Source: Solimonas fluminis
GTDB lineage: Bacteria > Pseudomonadota > Gammaproteobacteria > Nevskiales > Nevskiaceae
NCBI RefSeq assembly: GCF_002930645.1
Contig: NZ_PSNW01000016.1
Location: forward strand, 1 to 64,000
DNA length: 64,000 nt
Direction of reading: 5' to 3'
Part shown: in pieces, positions 32,771-42,354 of the stretch
Layout: every line of letters begins with the position of its first letter
Numbering within the stretch: position 1 is the stretch's first letter
Notes under the pieces: generated by a model
What the model was told of the DNA's origin: nothing
Seen by the model: the letters and a program-made list of their open reading frames with translations, nothing else
Databases searched by the model: none
Program-made: the position numbers and the translations under genes

Positions 32771-35584
32771 CTACTGCGCGGCGGCGCCGAAGTTGTACTT
32801 CAGGCGGGCGCCGACCATGCGCGGCATGCCGAGCATGCGCGACTCGTAGGCCAGCAGCTTGTAGGTGCCGCTGGTGTAGGTCACGTATTCCTCGTCGAGC
32901 ACGTTGGTGCCGAACACCACCAGGTCCATCGGGCTGTTGAAGATGCGGCCCCAGGTGAAGTTCAGGTTCAGCAGGCTGAACGCATCGAGCATGCCGTAGG
33001 GGCCGGAGCTGGAAGCCGCCGAGCGCTGCTGGCCGATGTAGGAGTAGGTCGCGCCCAGGTCCATCTCGCCGAGGCTTTCCGACACCGGCAGGCGCCAGTT
33101 CAGCGAGCCGACGTAGGTCTGGTCCGGTGCGTACGGCAGTTCGTCGCCGACCTCGGCGATCGGCGTCACCGAGGCGCCCGCCAGTTCGCCGCCCGCCGCC
33201 CGGACCTTCTCGGTCAGATCCTCCTGCTCCAGCAGCTCGGTGTCGAGCAGCGAGAAGGACAGCGCGAAGGTCACGCGGTCATGCGGCTGGAAGAAGGCTT
33301 CACCCTCGATGCCGGCGATGCGCGACTTGCCGGCGTTGACGATGGTGGTGGTCTGCAGCGAGTCGCGCGAGATGTAGCCGAGCTGCAGCTGCTGATTGGT
33401 GAAATCGTTGTAGAACACCGACAGGTTGAAGCGGCCCGGCACCGGTCCGCCGAACTGGGTCTTGATGCCGAGCTCGTAGGTGTCGACCTTCTCGGGCTCG
33501 AAGGTATCGACGCCCGGATCGGCGGCCAGGATGACGCTGCCCTGGCGGTAGCCACGCACGTACTTGGCGTAGACCATCTGGCCCTCGAAGGGCTTCCAGT
33601 CGACCTCCAGCAGGCCGGTGGGTGCCTTGCTGCTGACCTCCGGCGTGACGATCTGCTCGTTCGCACCCAGCGGCGCCGCCAGCAGCCAGCGGTAGCTGGT
33701 CTTGATGCCGTAGCCCTCGGTGTGATCCCAGGTGTAGCGCAGGCCGCCGGTAGCGCTCCACTGGTCATTGAAGTGCCAGGTGCCCTGCGTGTACACGGCG
33801 CGGTTCAGGTACTCGGTCTTGTACTGCTGCACCAGCACGCCGCCAACGGCACCGAACAAGGGGTCATAGCAGTCGAAGCCGGAGGGATCGCCTTCCAGGC
33901 TGGCCATGTTGCAGGAGATCAGGCCGGCGGAGTTGTTGCCGGAGTAGCCGTCGGGACGGCTGTTTTCCCAGTACACGCCGCCCTGCCATTCCAGCGCGCC
34001 CTCGAAGGAATTGCCCTGCAGCTGCAGTTCCCCGACGTAGGTCTCCTGGCTGGTGACCGGGATATCCGGGTTGGGCACCGACACGCCGGTCTTGAACTCG
34101 CGGTTCGGATTGGGATCGAGCGAAACCGGACCCGCGATGCCCAGCAGTTCGGTGAGCGGATTGCGGGGGATGTTGAGGAGGGGGACGTTGTAGCGGAACT
34201 GGGTACCGAAGATGTCCGAGCCGTTCTCCGTGTGGAGGTGCGCGTAGGCCAGGATATTCTTCAGCGTAACGTCATCCGAGATATCCCAGGTCAGCGTATT
34301 GATCAGGCGCTTTTCCTTGATGTTGGTCATCGGCGAGGCGATCGTGCTGACCACGTCGTAGAAGCCGTCCTGACCCGTGGCTTTCTGGCGGGCGAGCTGG
34401 TCCGCGCAGGCCGGGTAGTGCAGCAGGCCGGAGAATGCCCCGAAGAAGTCGCCGGTGAGGTAGTCGGCGTTGCAGGCGTAGAGCTGGGCGCTGTAGCCGG
34501 TGCTCTGCGAGTCGATGTAGGACAGGATCGTGTAATTCTCGACGCTGTCGCTGATGTTCCACAGCGTGCTGAGGCGGCCGGAGATGTAGTCCACGCTGCC
34601 CAGCGCATCGGTGCCGATACGGGTGATGTTGTTGAGATGTCCGTCGCGCTCGTTGCGGTCGATGCCGAGGCGGACCTTGAAATTCTCCGTCACCGGCAGG
34701 TTGACGACGCCCTGCTGGCGGAACATGCCCCACTCGCCGCCGGACAGCTCGACGTAGCCCTCGAACTCGTCCTTCGGACGGTTGGGCACCAGCAGCACGG
34801 CGCCGCCGGTGGTGTTGCGGCCGAACAGGGTGCCCTGCGGACCCTTCAGCACCTGGACGTTGGCCAGGTCGAACATCACGCCAGGGCCGGCGCCGTCGCC
34901 GGAGGTCTGCGAGCTCTGTCCGCGCGGGGCCACGACTTCGGCCATGTAGGTGGCCACGGACGCGGTGGTGCGCAGCTCCTGGGTGAAGCCGCGGATGGAG
35001 AAGGTGGCGTTGTCGGCGCCGAAGCGGTTGTTGGTGGACAGCGAGGGCGTGTAGACCGCCAGGTCCGCCGAGTTGGTGATGTTGGCGTTGGCGAGCTGCT
35101 TGCCGTCGAACACGGTGATGGAGATGGGCACGTCCTGCGCGCTTTCCTCGCGGCGCTGGGCGGTCACGACGACCTCCTCGATCATCGGGCGGCGCGCGCG
35201 CGGCGTCGGCGCGGACTCCGGCACGGCGGCCTCCTTCTGCGGGAGGGGGATCACGTCCAGGTCCAGGCCGGTGGTATCGGGAGCCGGCGGGGCGGCCGCA
35301 GGGGCGGCTTCGGCGGTGGCGGGGGCCGGCTCGGTGGAAGGAGCCGCGGCGGCAGCAGCTGCCGGTTCGGTGGAGGGAGCCGCGGCGGCGGCAGCGGGGG
35401 CCGGCGGCGGCGCGGGCTCCGGCTCGACGCCTTCGAGGTCGAACAGGTCGTCGAGCTCGCTGGTGCCGCCCGAAGGAGCGGCGGCCGGTGCGGGCTCCTG
35501 GGCCGGCTCCTGGGCCAGGGCCGCAGGACCGTAAGCAAGGCCTGCGGCCGCCGTCAGCGCGGCGGCCACCATGACTGCCTTCAT
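32771..35584 (-). CDS. TonB-dependent outer-membrane receptor
   Basis: 937 aa. The signal peptide is MKAVMVAAALTAAAGLAYGPAALA. Residues about 25-125 are a Pro/Ala-rich spacer with a repeated AAAPSTEPA unit. A TonB box-like IEEVVVTAQRREES follows, then the plug domain (LANVQVLKGPQGTLFGRNTTGGAV) and a 22-strand barrel ending in a C-terminal aromatic-containing strand (GARLKYNFGAAAQ). It is of the Sphingomonas/Solimonas-type 'TonB receptor' class linked to uptake of hydrophobic or aromatic substrates. The ATG at 35,584 has AGGAAGGG upstream; an ATG five codons earlier is the alternative. Confidence 0.95.
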   Translation of the reverse strand: MKAVMVAAALTAAAGLAYGPAALAQEPAQEPAPAAAPSGGTSELDDLFDLEGVEPEPAPPPAPAAAAAAPSTEPAAAAAAAPSTEPAPATAEAAPAAAPPAPDTTGLDLDVIPLPQKEAAVPESAPTPRARRPMIEEVVVTAQRREESAQDVPISITVFDGKQLANANITNSADLAVYTPSLSTNNRFGADNATFSIRGFTQELRTTASVATYMAEVVAPRGQSSQTSGDGAGPGVMFDLANVQVLKGPQGTLFGRNTTGGAVLLVPNRPKDEFEGYVELSGGEWGMFRQQGVVNLPVTENFKVRLGIDRNERDGHLNNITRIGTDALGSVDYISGRLSTLWNISDSVENYTILSYIDSQSTGYSAQLYACNADYLTGDFFGAFSGLLHYPACADQLARQKATGQDGFYDVVSTIASPMTNIKEKRLINTLTWDISDDVTLKNILAYAHLHTENGSDIFGTQFRYNVPLLNIPRNPLTELLGIAGPVSLDPNPNREFKTGVSVPNPDIPVTSQETYVGELQLQGNSFEGALEWQGGVYWENSRPDGYSGNNSAGLISCNMASLEGDPSGFDCYDPLFGAVGGVLVQQYKTEYLNRAVYTQGTWHFNDQWSATGGLRYTWDHTEGYGIKTSYRWLLAAPLGANEQIVTPEVSSKAPTGLLEVDWKPFEGQMVYAKYVRGYRQGSVILAADPGVDTFEPEKVDTYELGIKTQFGGPVPGRFNLSVFYNDFTNQQLQLGYISRDSLQTTTIVNAGKSRIAGIEGEAFFQPHDRVTFALSFSLLDTELLEQEDLTEKVRAAGGELAGASVTPIAEVGDELPYAPDQTYVGSLNWRLPVSESLGEMDLGATYSYIGQQRSAASSSGPYGMLDAFSLLNLNFTWGRIFNSPMDLVVFGTNVLDEEYVTYTSGTYKLLAYESRMLGMPRMVGARLKYNFGAAAQ

Positions 35585-35599
35585 CTTCCCTTCCTCCAT

Positions 35600-36197
35600 G
35601 ACTCTCTCACCTTCAATCCGTGCCACTGTTATGTTCGAACCCGCGTCTGTTCCGCCGCGGACGCCCCGACCGGAATCAGGGGCTTGAATAGCGATGACCG
35701 GAGCCTGACATAGCGCGGCGCGCCTGCCTTGATCCGGTGCGACAAACGAGTTTGCTGCTGCTGCAGTGCGCATGGTCTGCGCCGGCAGGGTGTCTCGCGT
35801 GGCGAGGACGCGCCGGACGATGCACCGCAGCATGGGACGCGGCGCGAGCCGGCTGGGCGGCCCAGGATCTTGCCGTCGCCCGCGGGGCAACCGAAGCAAG
35901 CGACTCCATGATCTCGTCTCCTCCGCGCAGTTGATTCGCACACGACCAACCCGGCCCCGGGGCCCTCCGCTGCGTCGGCATCGGGCTCCCTTCACTTCCT
36001 CTACGGCTTCAGGACCACGCATCCCACGATAGACGGCAGGCTGTCGAGCCGCCAGACACCACAGCGGCAGCCCTCTTGTCCCTGCATGCAGGAAGTGGCC
36101 GGTTTTCTGCGATTCTGGCTCCCGCGGGAGAATCGCGAATCGGCCTTTCGGACGGCCTGCGCCGCGGCACTCCGCAGCGCAGGCCGTGGCGGTCACA
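35600..36197. other. Gene-free interval upstream of the TonB receptor
   Basis: No gene is supported. A 10-bp GC-rich hairpin (36,153-36,162 with 36,177-36,186) lies 11 bp after the MaoC-like gene and may terminate it, although it lacks a T-run. The remainder must contain the TonB receptor promoter and a long 5' region. Confidence 0.5.
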
Positions 36198-37328
36198 TCA
36201 GGGCAGCTCGACCACGCCGCCGCCGAAGGCGGAGGTCTCGCCGGTCTGCGTGGTGGCGATCTGCTTGATCTCCACCAGCTTGCGGCCGCCTTCCTCGAAC
36301 TTGCGGATGACTTCGCCGTTGATGAAGACGGTGTCGCCCTCGGGGTTGTGGCGGCGGATCTGGCAGTGGGCGCTGCGCAGGAAGCCGGCATCGCCCTGCC
36401 AGTTGGTCAGGTGGTGGGTCAGCCAGGAGCAGCGCTCCGGGCCGTAGTCGTAGGCGCCCGGCGTGCCGACCTTGAGGGCGAACTCCTCTTCCCAGTGCAC
36501 GCGCTCGGGGCAGTCCGGGATGTTGAAGCGGTTCTTGATGCCCAGGCCCGGGTGCTTGTGGTGCTGCGCCCAGGCCAGCTTGTTGGCGCGGATGTAGAGG
36601 CCGCCCCAGCCTTGCGCGTAGCAGATGAAGCCGGTGACGGTCATCGGACCCTTGACCATGGTGGGCAGCTTGTCGCCGACGTTCACGTCCTTCCAGTAGC
36701 GCGGGGTGGCGCCGCGCACTTCTTCCTTGGCATAGAGCTCGAAGATCTTCGACAGTTCGTCGTCGGTGTACTTCTTGGGCTCGCGGGCCTTCACTTCGGT
36801 GTACTTGGTGCCCTTCTCGCGCGCCACGTCGCGGTCGGTGCGGAAGCACCAGCTGTCGGCCTCGGCGACGAAGTCGCCGCTCTGGTTGTAGAACCTGACG
36901 TTGTAGATCTGCTGGAAGGAGCGGCCGGCGAAGCGGGTCTGGTGCTCGATCAGGTCCTTGAGCTTGGCCTCGGTGCGGATGGTGTCGTTGCGCAGCACCG
37001 GCTTGTGCCACTGCCAGTTGGCACCGGCCCACATGGCATGCACGCCCGACAGCCCGCCGACGTAACCGGAGACGATGCGGCTGGTGGTGAACATGAAGCT
37101 GGGCAGCGCCACGATGCCGCCGAAGCGCGACCGGGCGGCGTAGTCCGGATCGCACCACAGCGGGTTGTCGTCGCCGATGCCGTGGGCATAGTGACGGATG
37201 GCGTCGCGGGTGGCCTCGTAGTTCCAGGGCTCGACGGTGTCGGTAATGGGCACGCCGATACGCTGGCGCAGTTCATCCAGGCCCTTTTCGGTGATCTTGG
37301 GGAACGCGGCGGACATGTCGTTGGGCAT
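36198..37328 (-). CDS. MaoC/FAS1-type double-hotdog hydratase
   Basis: 376 aa. The N-terminal half (residues about 25-180) fits the FAS1-DH/MaoC dehydratase domain: IRHYAHGIGDDNPLWCDPDYAARSRFGGIVALPSFMF is the usual substrate-gate segment. The C-terminal half is a second hotdog domain with the basic motif RRHNPEGDTVFINGEVIRKF. These enzymes hydrate enoyl-CoA thioesters. AAGGAGAG lies six bases upstream. The acyl-CoA ligase gene lies 47 bp upstream on the same strand, so ligase and hydratase act in one pathway. Confidence 0.85.
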   Translation of the reverse strand: MPNDMSAAFPKITEKGLDELRQRIGVPITDTVEPWNYEATRDAIRHYAHGIGDDNPLWCDPDYAARSRFGGIVALPSFMFTTSRIVSGYVGGLSGVHAMWAGANWQWHKPVLRNDTIRTEAKLKDLIEHQTRFAGRSFQQIYNVRFYNQSGDFVAEADSWCFRTDRDVAREKGTKYTEVKAREPKKYTDDELSKIFELYAKEEVRGATPRYWKDVNVGDKLPTMVKGPMTVTGFICYAQGWGGLYIRANKLAWAQHHKHPGLGIKNRFNIPDCPERVHWEEEFALKVGTPGAYDYGPERCSWLTHHLTNWQGDAGFLRSAHCQIRRHNPEGDTVFINGEVIRKFEEGGRKLVEIKQIATTQTGETSAFGGGVVELP

Positions 37329-37375
37329 CTCTATCTCTCCTTCAGGTTCTTGAATCCGGAATCGGTAATGGGGGG

Positions 37376-38929
37376 TCAGGCGGCGGCCGCGTTCTCGCGG
37401 TCACGCAGGACCTTGCGGTTGACCTTGCCGGCAGGGGTCTTGGGCAGCTCTTCGACCAGGGCGATCTGGCGCGGGAATTCATGCTGGCTGAGGCGCTCGC
37501 GGGTGAAGTCCTGCAGTTCGCGGACGAAGGCCTCGCTCTGGCTGCGCGGGCTGACGACGAAGGCCTTGACCACCTGCCCGCGCAGCGAGTCCCTGACGCC
37601 GATGACGGCGGCCTCGCGCACGTCCGGGTGCTTGAGCAGGACGTTCTCGATCTCGACGGCGCTCATGGTCCAGCCGGCGGAGATGATGACGTCGTCGGCG
37701 CGGCCGCCGTGGTAGAAGTGGCCGTCCTCGTCGATCCAGCCGAGATCCTTGGTGGGCACCCACTCGCCGCGGCGCAGCAGCTTGAGCTCGCCGATCTGGC
37801 GCGGGGCACAGGGCTTGCCGCCGGCGTCCTGCACCTGCACGGTCTGGCCGGGGATGGCCTTGCCCAGCGAGCCGGGCTTGACCGTGAAGTCCGGCGCGCC
37901 GGGGTAGTTGACCAGCACGACGCCGACCTCGGTGGTGCCGTACATGCTGCAGACCGGGCGGCCGAACAGTTTCTCGGTGTATTCCAGGGTGGCGGGGTCG
38001 ATGGGCTCGCCGGTATAGGACAGCTTCTGCAGCCTGAAGCGGAATTTCTCCGCCTCCCCGGTCGCCTTCATCATGCGGTAGTGCGTGGCCGCCGCGGACA
38101 GGTTGGTGATGCCATAGTCCTGCAGGGCCTGCAGCAGGCGCAGCGCCGCGAACTTGCCGGACATGGTGCCGGTGGTCACGCCCAGCGACAGCGGCGCCAG
38201 CGTGCCATGCCACATGCCATGGCCCCAGGCCGGCGACGAGGGGCAGAAGAAGTCGTCTCCGGGGCGCACGCCGGTGCCGTACAGCGCCGCCAGGGCCAGC
38301 ACGACGATGGAGCGGTGGGTGTGCCTGACCGCCGCCGGCAGCTCGCGCGTGGTCCCCGAGGTGTACTGGAAGGCGGCGAGGTCATCGGCCTTCGTGTCGA
38401 CCTTGAAGGTATCCGGGTAGGCCTTCAGCTCCTCGAACAGGCTGTCGTCCGCCACCACCACGCGGGTATTGGCCGAGGCCTTGGCCATCCCGGCCTTCTC
38501 GGTATTGGTGACCAGGATCACCGGCGTGCAGTCCGCCACGCGCAGTTGCAGGCCTTCCGGCCCGAACAGGGTGAACAGCGGCACGCTGATGGCGCCGGTC
38601 TTCATGGCGCCGAACATGGCGGTGTAGAAGGCCAGCGAGGGGTCGAGCATGAAGGCGACGCGATCGCCCGGCCTGACGCCCTGGGCCAGCAGCCAGTGGG
38701 CGAAACGGCTGGACCACTGCGACAGCTCCCGGAACCCGATGATCTCGTCGCGGCCGTCGGCATGGGCGACGCGGACGGCGATGCGCCGGGCGTCGGCGGC
38801 GTGACGGTCGATGCACTCGTGGGCGATGTTGAAGGACTGCTTGTCCCCGTCGAACAGGGCCCAGACCGCCTCCATCGAGTAGTGCTGCTGCGCGTCGGCG
38901 TAGCGGCTGTAGTCCGTCAGCTTGCTCAT
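37376..38929 (-). CDS. AMP-dependent acyl-CoA synthetase
   Basis: 517 aa. ANL motifs: FQYTSGTTRELPAAVRHTH (the P-loop with ELPAAV instead of the usual PKGV, as in acetyl-CoA-synthetase-like subgroups), SMYGTTEVGVV, DLGWIDEDGHFYHGGRADDVIISAGWTMSAVEIE, and the catalytic Lys in PKTPAGKVNR. GAGGGAG precedes the ATG. It leads a two-gene operon with the MaoC-like gene and is divergent from an AraC regulator. Confidence 0.93.
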   Translation of the reverse strand: MSKLTDYSRYADAQQHYSMEAVWALFDGDKQSFNIAHECIDRHAADARRIAVRVAHADGRDEIIGFRELSQWSSRFAHWLLAQGVRPGDRVAFMLDPSLAFYTAMFGAMKTGAISVPLFTLFGPEGLQLRVADCTPVILVTNTEKAGMAKASANTRVVVADDSLFEELKAYPDTFKVDTKADDLAAFQYTSGTTRELPAAVRHTHRSIVVLALAALYGTGVRPGDDFFCPSSPAWGHGMWHGTLAPLSLGVTTGTMSGKFAALRLLQALQDYGITNLSAAATHYRMMKATGEAEKFRFRLQKLSYTGEPIDPATLEYTEKLFGRPVCSMYGTTEVGVVLVNYPGAPDFTVKPGSLGKAIPGQTVQVQDAGGKPCAPRQIGELKLLRRGEWVPTKDLGWIDEDGHFYHGGRADDVIISAGWTMSAVEIENVLLKHPDVREAAVIGVRDSLRGQVVKAFVVSPRSQSEAFVRELQDFTRERLSQHEFPRQIALVEELPKTPAGKVNRKVLRDRENAAAA

Positions 38930-39002
38930 CTGCTCCCTCTGGGAATGTATGCCGGGCGCTGGTCTCCCCTCGCGCCGGAGGCATCAGAACAGACGCTGAC
39001 TG

Positions 39003-39029
39003 TTGTTGTCAATGTGCAATAATTGTTGT
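39003..39029. promoter_or_regulatory. Direct repeat TTGTTGT spaced 20 bp
   Basis: TTGTTGT at 39,003-39,009 and again at 39,023-39,029, in the AT-rich divergent region between the ligase/MaoC operon and the AraC gene. Two same-face direct half-sites two helical turns apart are typical of AraC-family binding, so this is the likely operator of the adjacent regulator. Confidence 0.6.
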
Positions 39030-39159
39030 ATTAGTAAAACATCCCGACAAGAACTGCCGATTGTCCGGGATGGCAAAGCTGTTGCCGCAGGCCTTCGCGG
39101 CGACATCGCCACCGCCGTTCGCGGGTGCATAATCGGCTCCACCAGGGCTGCATCGGTCG

Positions 39160-40083
39160 ATGATGCTGACGATGAAACAGGGCGCGCGGGCGACGATGGA
39201 GGTAAAGGCGGCGCTGGAGACTCCCAGCGCGCAGGTGCAGCTCGTGCACTACCGCTTCGGCGAGCCGCCCGAGAGCGTCGTCTCCATGGACGACAAGATC
39301 CGCGTGGAACTCTGCCTGAACACCCGCCACCGCAGCGCGCGCGCCTGCTTCGCGGGCTGGCAGAGCAGCCGCTACGAGCGCATCGGCGAGGTCTTCGTGG
39401 TACCGCCCACCATCGAGATGGCCGCGCGCAGCGACGAGGACCGCCCGCTGTCCTCGGTGATCTGCCTGCTGGAACTGGCACCGGTGCTGGCGCTGTTCGA
39501 CCGTCTGCCGGAGATGAGCGAGCGCTTCCTGCTGCTGGGCCTCGACGTGCGGGATGCCCAGGTGCGCCAGGGCCTGCTGCGCCTGGCCGACGAGGCGCGA
39601 CACCCGGGCTTCGCCAGCCAGATCCTGGTGGAATCGATCGCTGCGCAGGTCAGCGTGGACCTGCTGCGCTACGGCATGGCCTTGCCCGAGCGCAGCGTGC
39701 AGGGCGGACTCGCGCCCTGGCAGCTGCGGCGCATCGAGGAACGGCTATATGAGGTGCGCGAGGCGCCGGGCCTGCAGGAGCTGGCCGGACTCTGCGGCTT
39801 GTCCGTGCGCCAGCTGACGCGCGCCTTCCGCGTGGCGCGCGGCTGCTCGGTAGGCCAGCACGTGGCCGACCGCCAGATCGGGCATGCCAAGCGGCTGCTG
39901 GCCGCCGACGAGAGCGTGGCCTCGATCGCCGGCACCCTGGGTTTCTCGTCGTCCTCGAACTTCTGCTACGCCTTCCGCCGCGCCACCGGGCTGACGCCAG
40001 GGCAATACCGCCAGGCCCTGCCCTCGTTCCGGGCGATCCAGCACGTGCGCTTTCCGCGGCCGGCGGCGCTGGCGAACTCCTGA
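39160..40083 (+). CDS. AraC-family regulator
   Basis: 307 aa. The C-terminal two-HTH domain is at about 205-295 (LQELAGLCGLSVRQLTRAFRVARGCS, VASIAGTLGFSSSSNFCYAFRRATGLTPGQYR). The N-terminal sensing part is not a recognised cupin. Several close ATG codons (39,160, 39,163, 39,172) make the start uncertain. It is divergent from the acyl-CoA ligase/MaoC operon, which it presumably controls. Confidence 0.88.
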   Translation: MMLTMKQGARATMEVKAALETPSAQVQLVHYRFGEPPESVVSMDDKIRVELCLNTRHRSARACFAGWQSSRYERIGEVFVVPPTIEMAARSDEDRPLSSVICLLELAPVLALFDRLPEMSERFLLLGLDVRDAQVRQGLLRLADEARHPGFASQILVESIAAQVSVDLLRYGMALPERSVQGGLAPWQLRRIEERLYEVREAPGLQELAGLCGLSVRQLTRAFRVARGCSVGQHVADRQIGHAKRLLAADESVASIAGTLGFSSSSNFCYAFRRATGLTPGQYRQALPSFRAIQHVRFPRPAALANS

Positions 40084-40194
40084 GCAAGGTCCGGGCGGCG
40101 ATGCGGCGGGAGGCCGTGACCCGCCGCGGGGCGGACCTCGCTTTCCGTCCGGTACCCGGCGGGAATCCGCCGGCCCCGCGGCCCGCCACGGAGT

Positions 40195-40230
40195 CGCCCC
40201 GGGCGGTTCCGGATGGAACCGCCCGGGGCG
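40195..40230 (-). terminator. Strong hairpin after the TPR gene
   Basis: A 16-bp perfect stem (40,195-40,210 with 40,215-40,230, loop GGAT) 5 bp after the stop at 40,235. There is no T-run, so it may work as an RNA-stabilising end or a Rho-assisted terminator between the convergent genes. Confidence 0.65.
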
Positions 40231-40234
40231 CCGG

Positions 40235-40864
40235 TCACTTGCCGAGCAAGGCTGCGATCTCGGCCCGGCGGCCGGTGTCGGCATCCTCCCGTCCCGGACG
40301 CGGCGGCGCAGCCAGCGCCTTGCGCAGGTACTTTTCTCCCTCGGCGCGGTTGCCCTGCTCCAGCAGCAGGTCGCCATAGAAGTAGTTGGGATCGATCCCG
40401 TTGGGATTGATCTGCAGCGCTCGCTGCAGGTACTCGGCCGCCTTCTTCCTGTCGCCATAGGCGATCGGCCAGCCCGGCGCCTTGGCGTAGAGGCTGCCCA
40501 GCGAGGTGTAGATCGAGCCGTCCAGCACGGCCGGCTGGATCTTTTCCGCCTGCAGCAGGAGTTCCCGCGCGGTCTTGATCTTGCCGAGCGCTCCCAGGCC
40601 TCCCTCGAACTTGGCATGGCTGCTCAGGATGATGGCCTGCCATACCAGCGGCTCGGCGCGTCCCGGGTTGGCGGCCGCGAGTTGCGCGGCCCGGGCGCCC
40701 AGCCTTTCGAACTGCTTCTCCTTGTCGGCGGCAGCCGTGACGTAGTACGCCTCGGCCCAGCCATGCTGCAGCGCCGGCAGGCCTTCTTCCACGGTTTCGG
40801 CCCGGGCGGCGAAGGATAGTGCGAGGCTGCCGAGCAGCAGCCCCAGGAACAGCTTGCGGATCAT
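40235..40864 (-). CDS. Periplasmic TPR-repeat protein
   Basis: 209 aa with a signal peptide (MIRKLFLGLLLGSLALSFAARA). Helical repeats follow, including ELLLQAEKIQPAVLDGSIYTSLGSLY and AAEYLQRALQINPNGIDPNYFYGDLLLEQGNRAEGEKYLRKAL, which are TPR-like and recall TRAP-T/TatT-type proteins. AGGAG precedes the ATG. The SDR gene ends 30 bp upstream, so this is probably the last gene of the hemolysin-like operon. Its role there is unknown. Confidence 0.8.
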   Translation of the reverse strand: MIRKLFLGLLLGSLALSFAARAETVEEGLPALQHGWAEAYYVTAAADKEKQFERLGARAAQLAAANPGRAEPLVWQAIILSSHAKFEGGLGALGKIKTARELLLQAEKIQPAVLDGSIYTSLGSLYAKAPGWPIAYGDRKKAAEYLQRALQINPNGIDPNYFYGDLLLEQGNRAEGEKYLRKALAAPPRPGREDADTGRRAEIAALLGK

Positions 40865-40894
40865 GATGTTTTCTCCTGGAAGGCGAAATGGGAC

Positions 40895-41698
40895 TCAGGG
40901 CAGCTGACGCAGCGCATAGGGCCGCATCTGCTGTCCCTGCTTGCGCAGCGCGGCATCGACCAGGCGGGGAAACCAGGCGTTGATGCGGACGAACAGCTTC
41001 TCGGGCCAGCCGAGGTAGCGCTCCTTGCGGTTGCGCTCGATGGCTTCCACCAGTGCGGAGCCGACGGCCTCGGGCTCGTCCTGATTCATCGCCAGGGCGC
41101 TGGCCATGTCGCTGACCGCCCCGCTGTTCAGGGCGGTGCGGGTGTAGCGCGGGGCGAAATACAGCACCTCCACGCCGCTGCCCGACAGTTCCCGGCGCAG
41201 GGCCTCGGAAAAGCCGCGCAGGGCGAACTTGGTGCTGGAATAGGTCGCGAAGCAGGGGAAGGCGATGGATCCGAAGATGGAACCGACGTTGACGACCAGT
41301 CCGCCGCCCTGGCGCAGCATGGGCAGCGCCGCCTGCACCAGCTGCATCGGCGCCAGGACATTGGTGCGCCAGAGCTGCTCGATGGCCTCGGGCGGCGTCG
41401 ACTCGAAGTAGCCGAAGTGCATCGCGCCGGCGCAGTTGATGACCATGTCCAGCCGCACCTCGAAACCGCGCAGGCGTGCGACCAGGTCGCGCGCCGCGCC
41501 CGGCGCGGTCAGGTCGGCCGCCAGCACCTCGGCCCGCCCACCCTCGCGGCGAATCTGCGCGGCCAGGGCCAGCAGCTCTTCCTCGCGGCGGCCGCTGAGC
41601 CAGAGCCGCGCGCCGCGCGCGGCCAGTTGCAGGGCCGCGGCCCGGCCGATGCCGCCGGTGGCGCCGGTCAGAAGGATGCAGCGGTCTTGGAGATGCAT
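40895..41698 (-). CDS. SDR oxidoreductase of the hemolysin-like operon
   Basis: 267 aa. TGATGGIG at residues 11-18, NCAG at about 90, NVGSIFGS with the catalytic Ser, and YSSTK (YxxxK) at about 156. It is of the 'YdfG/DhrS7'-like lipid-active type, with a C-terminal hydrophobic/basic tail (RINAWFPRLVDAALRKQ). The start overlaps the preceding HO-like oxidase gene by 31 bp, indicating tight translational coupling. It may oxidise or reduce a fatty aldehyde, alcohol or amine made by the upstream enzymes; this is inference. Confidence 0.9.
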   Translation of the reverse strand: MHLQDRCILLTGATGGIGRAAALQLAARGARLWLSGRREEELLALAAQIRREGGRAEVLAADLTAPGAARDLVARLRGFEVRLDMVINCAGAMHFGYFESTPPEAIEQLWRTNVLAPMQLVQAALPMLRQGGGLVVNVGSIFGSIAFPCFATYSSTKFALRGFSEALRRELSGSGVEVLYFAPRYTRTALNSGAVSDMASALAMNQDEPEAVGSALVEAIERNRKERYLGWPEKLFVRINAWFPRLVDAALRKQGQQMRPYALRQLP

Positions 41699-42354
41699 GA
41701 GGAATGCTCCTGGTGAAGATGGCGGAAGATGTCGCCGTAGAGGCGGTAGAACATGCGCGAGGCGTGGATCACCGCGTCCTGATCGCGCGGCTCGGCGAGC
41801 CGGTCCACCAGCTCGCGGAAGAAATCGACGTGGCCCACGTCCAGCGCGCCATGGCTGGCGAGATAGCTGAAGGCGCTGCTGGGCAACTGCACGGCCTGGG
41901 CAATCTGCCGGGCCGCCTGTGTCGCCAGCGCGGTGCTGGTCCCTTCGAGCACATGCACCATGCCGAAGAAGCCCACGGGATTGCCGCGCATCACCGTGTC
42001 GTAGGCGTAGGACACCATCAGCTCGGTGGGCACCGCCGGGCGGCCGTAGCGCACCCGATCGGGGTCGCCCCCCGCGGCGCGGATGTCGTTCAGAACCCAC
42101 TCATGGTGGCCGTACTCCTCCTCGATGTAGTGCACGATCTTGCCGCGCAGCCATTCGTAGTCGTCGGTCAGGCGACCGCCGCAGGCCATCATCAGCGGCA
42201 CGGTGTGCTTGACGTGGTGATAGGCCTGCGAGAGGAAGGCGATGTACAGGGGCCGGGTGACGCGGCCGGCCAGGGCATCGGCGAACAGCGGCAGGCCGAG
42301 CAGTTCGGCGCGATCGGCCGCCGTGGCGTCCTGCAAGGCATCATAGAAACTCAT
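41668..42354 (-). CDS. HO-like di-iron oxidase (iron-containing redox enzyme, UndA/CADD-like)
   Basis: 228 aa, all-helical. Metal-ligand candidates are where the heme-oxygenase-like di-iron oxidases have them: Glu78-80 and His83/84 in HYIEEEYGHHEW, Glu137 in HVLEGTS, and His168, Asp172 and His175 in SHGALDVGH. This family includes UndA (decarboxylation of lauric acid to 1-undecene), CADD and BesC, so a radical C-C or C-N cleavage of a fatty or amino acid is plausible. The ATG lies within the end of the AMP-ligase gene (14-bp overlap). Confidence 0.85.
   Translation of the reverse strand: MSFYDALQDATAADRAELLGLPLFADALAGRVTRPLYIAFLSQAYHHVKHTVPLMMACGGRLTDDYEWLRGKIVHYIEEEYGHHEWVLNDIRAAGGDPDRVRYGRPAVPTELMVSYAYDTVMRGNPVGFFGMVHVLEGTSTALATQAARQIAQAVQLPSSAFSYLASHGALDVGHVDFFRELVDRLAEPRDQDAVIHASRMFYRLYGDIFRHLHQEHSSCISKTAASF

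Noticed and set aside
32771-36391. A 1206-residue N-terminally extended TonB receptor
   Set aside because: The extension covers a gene-free promoter region; a signal peptide with a good ribosome site starts at 35,584.
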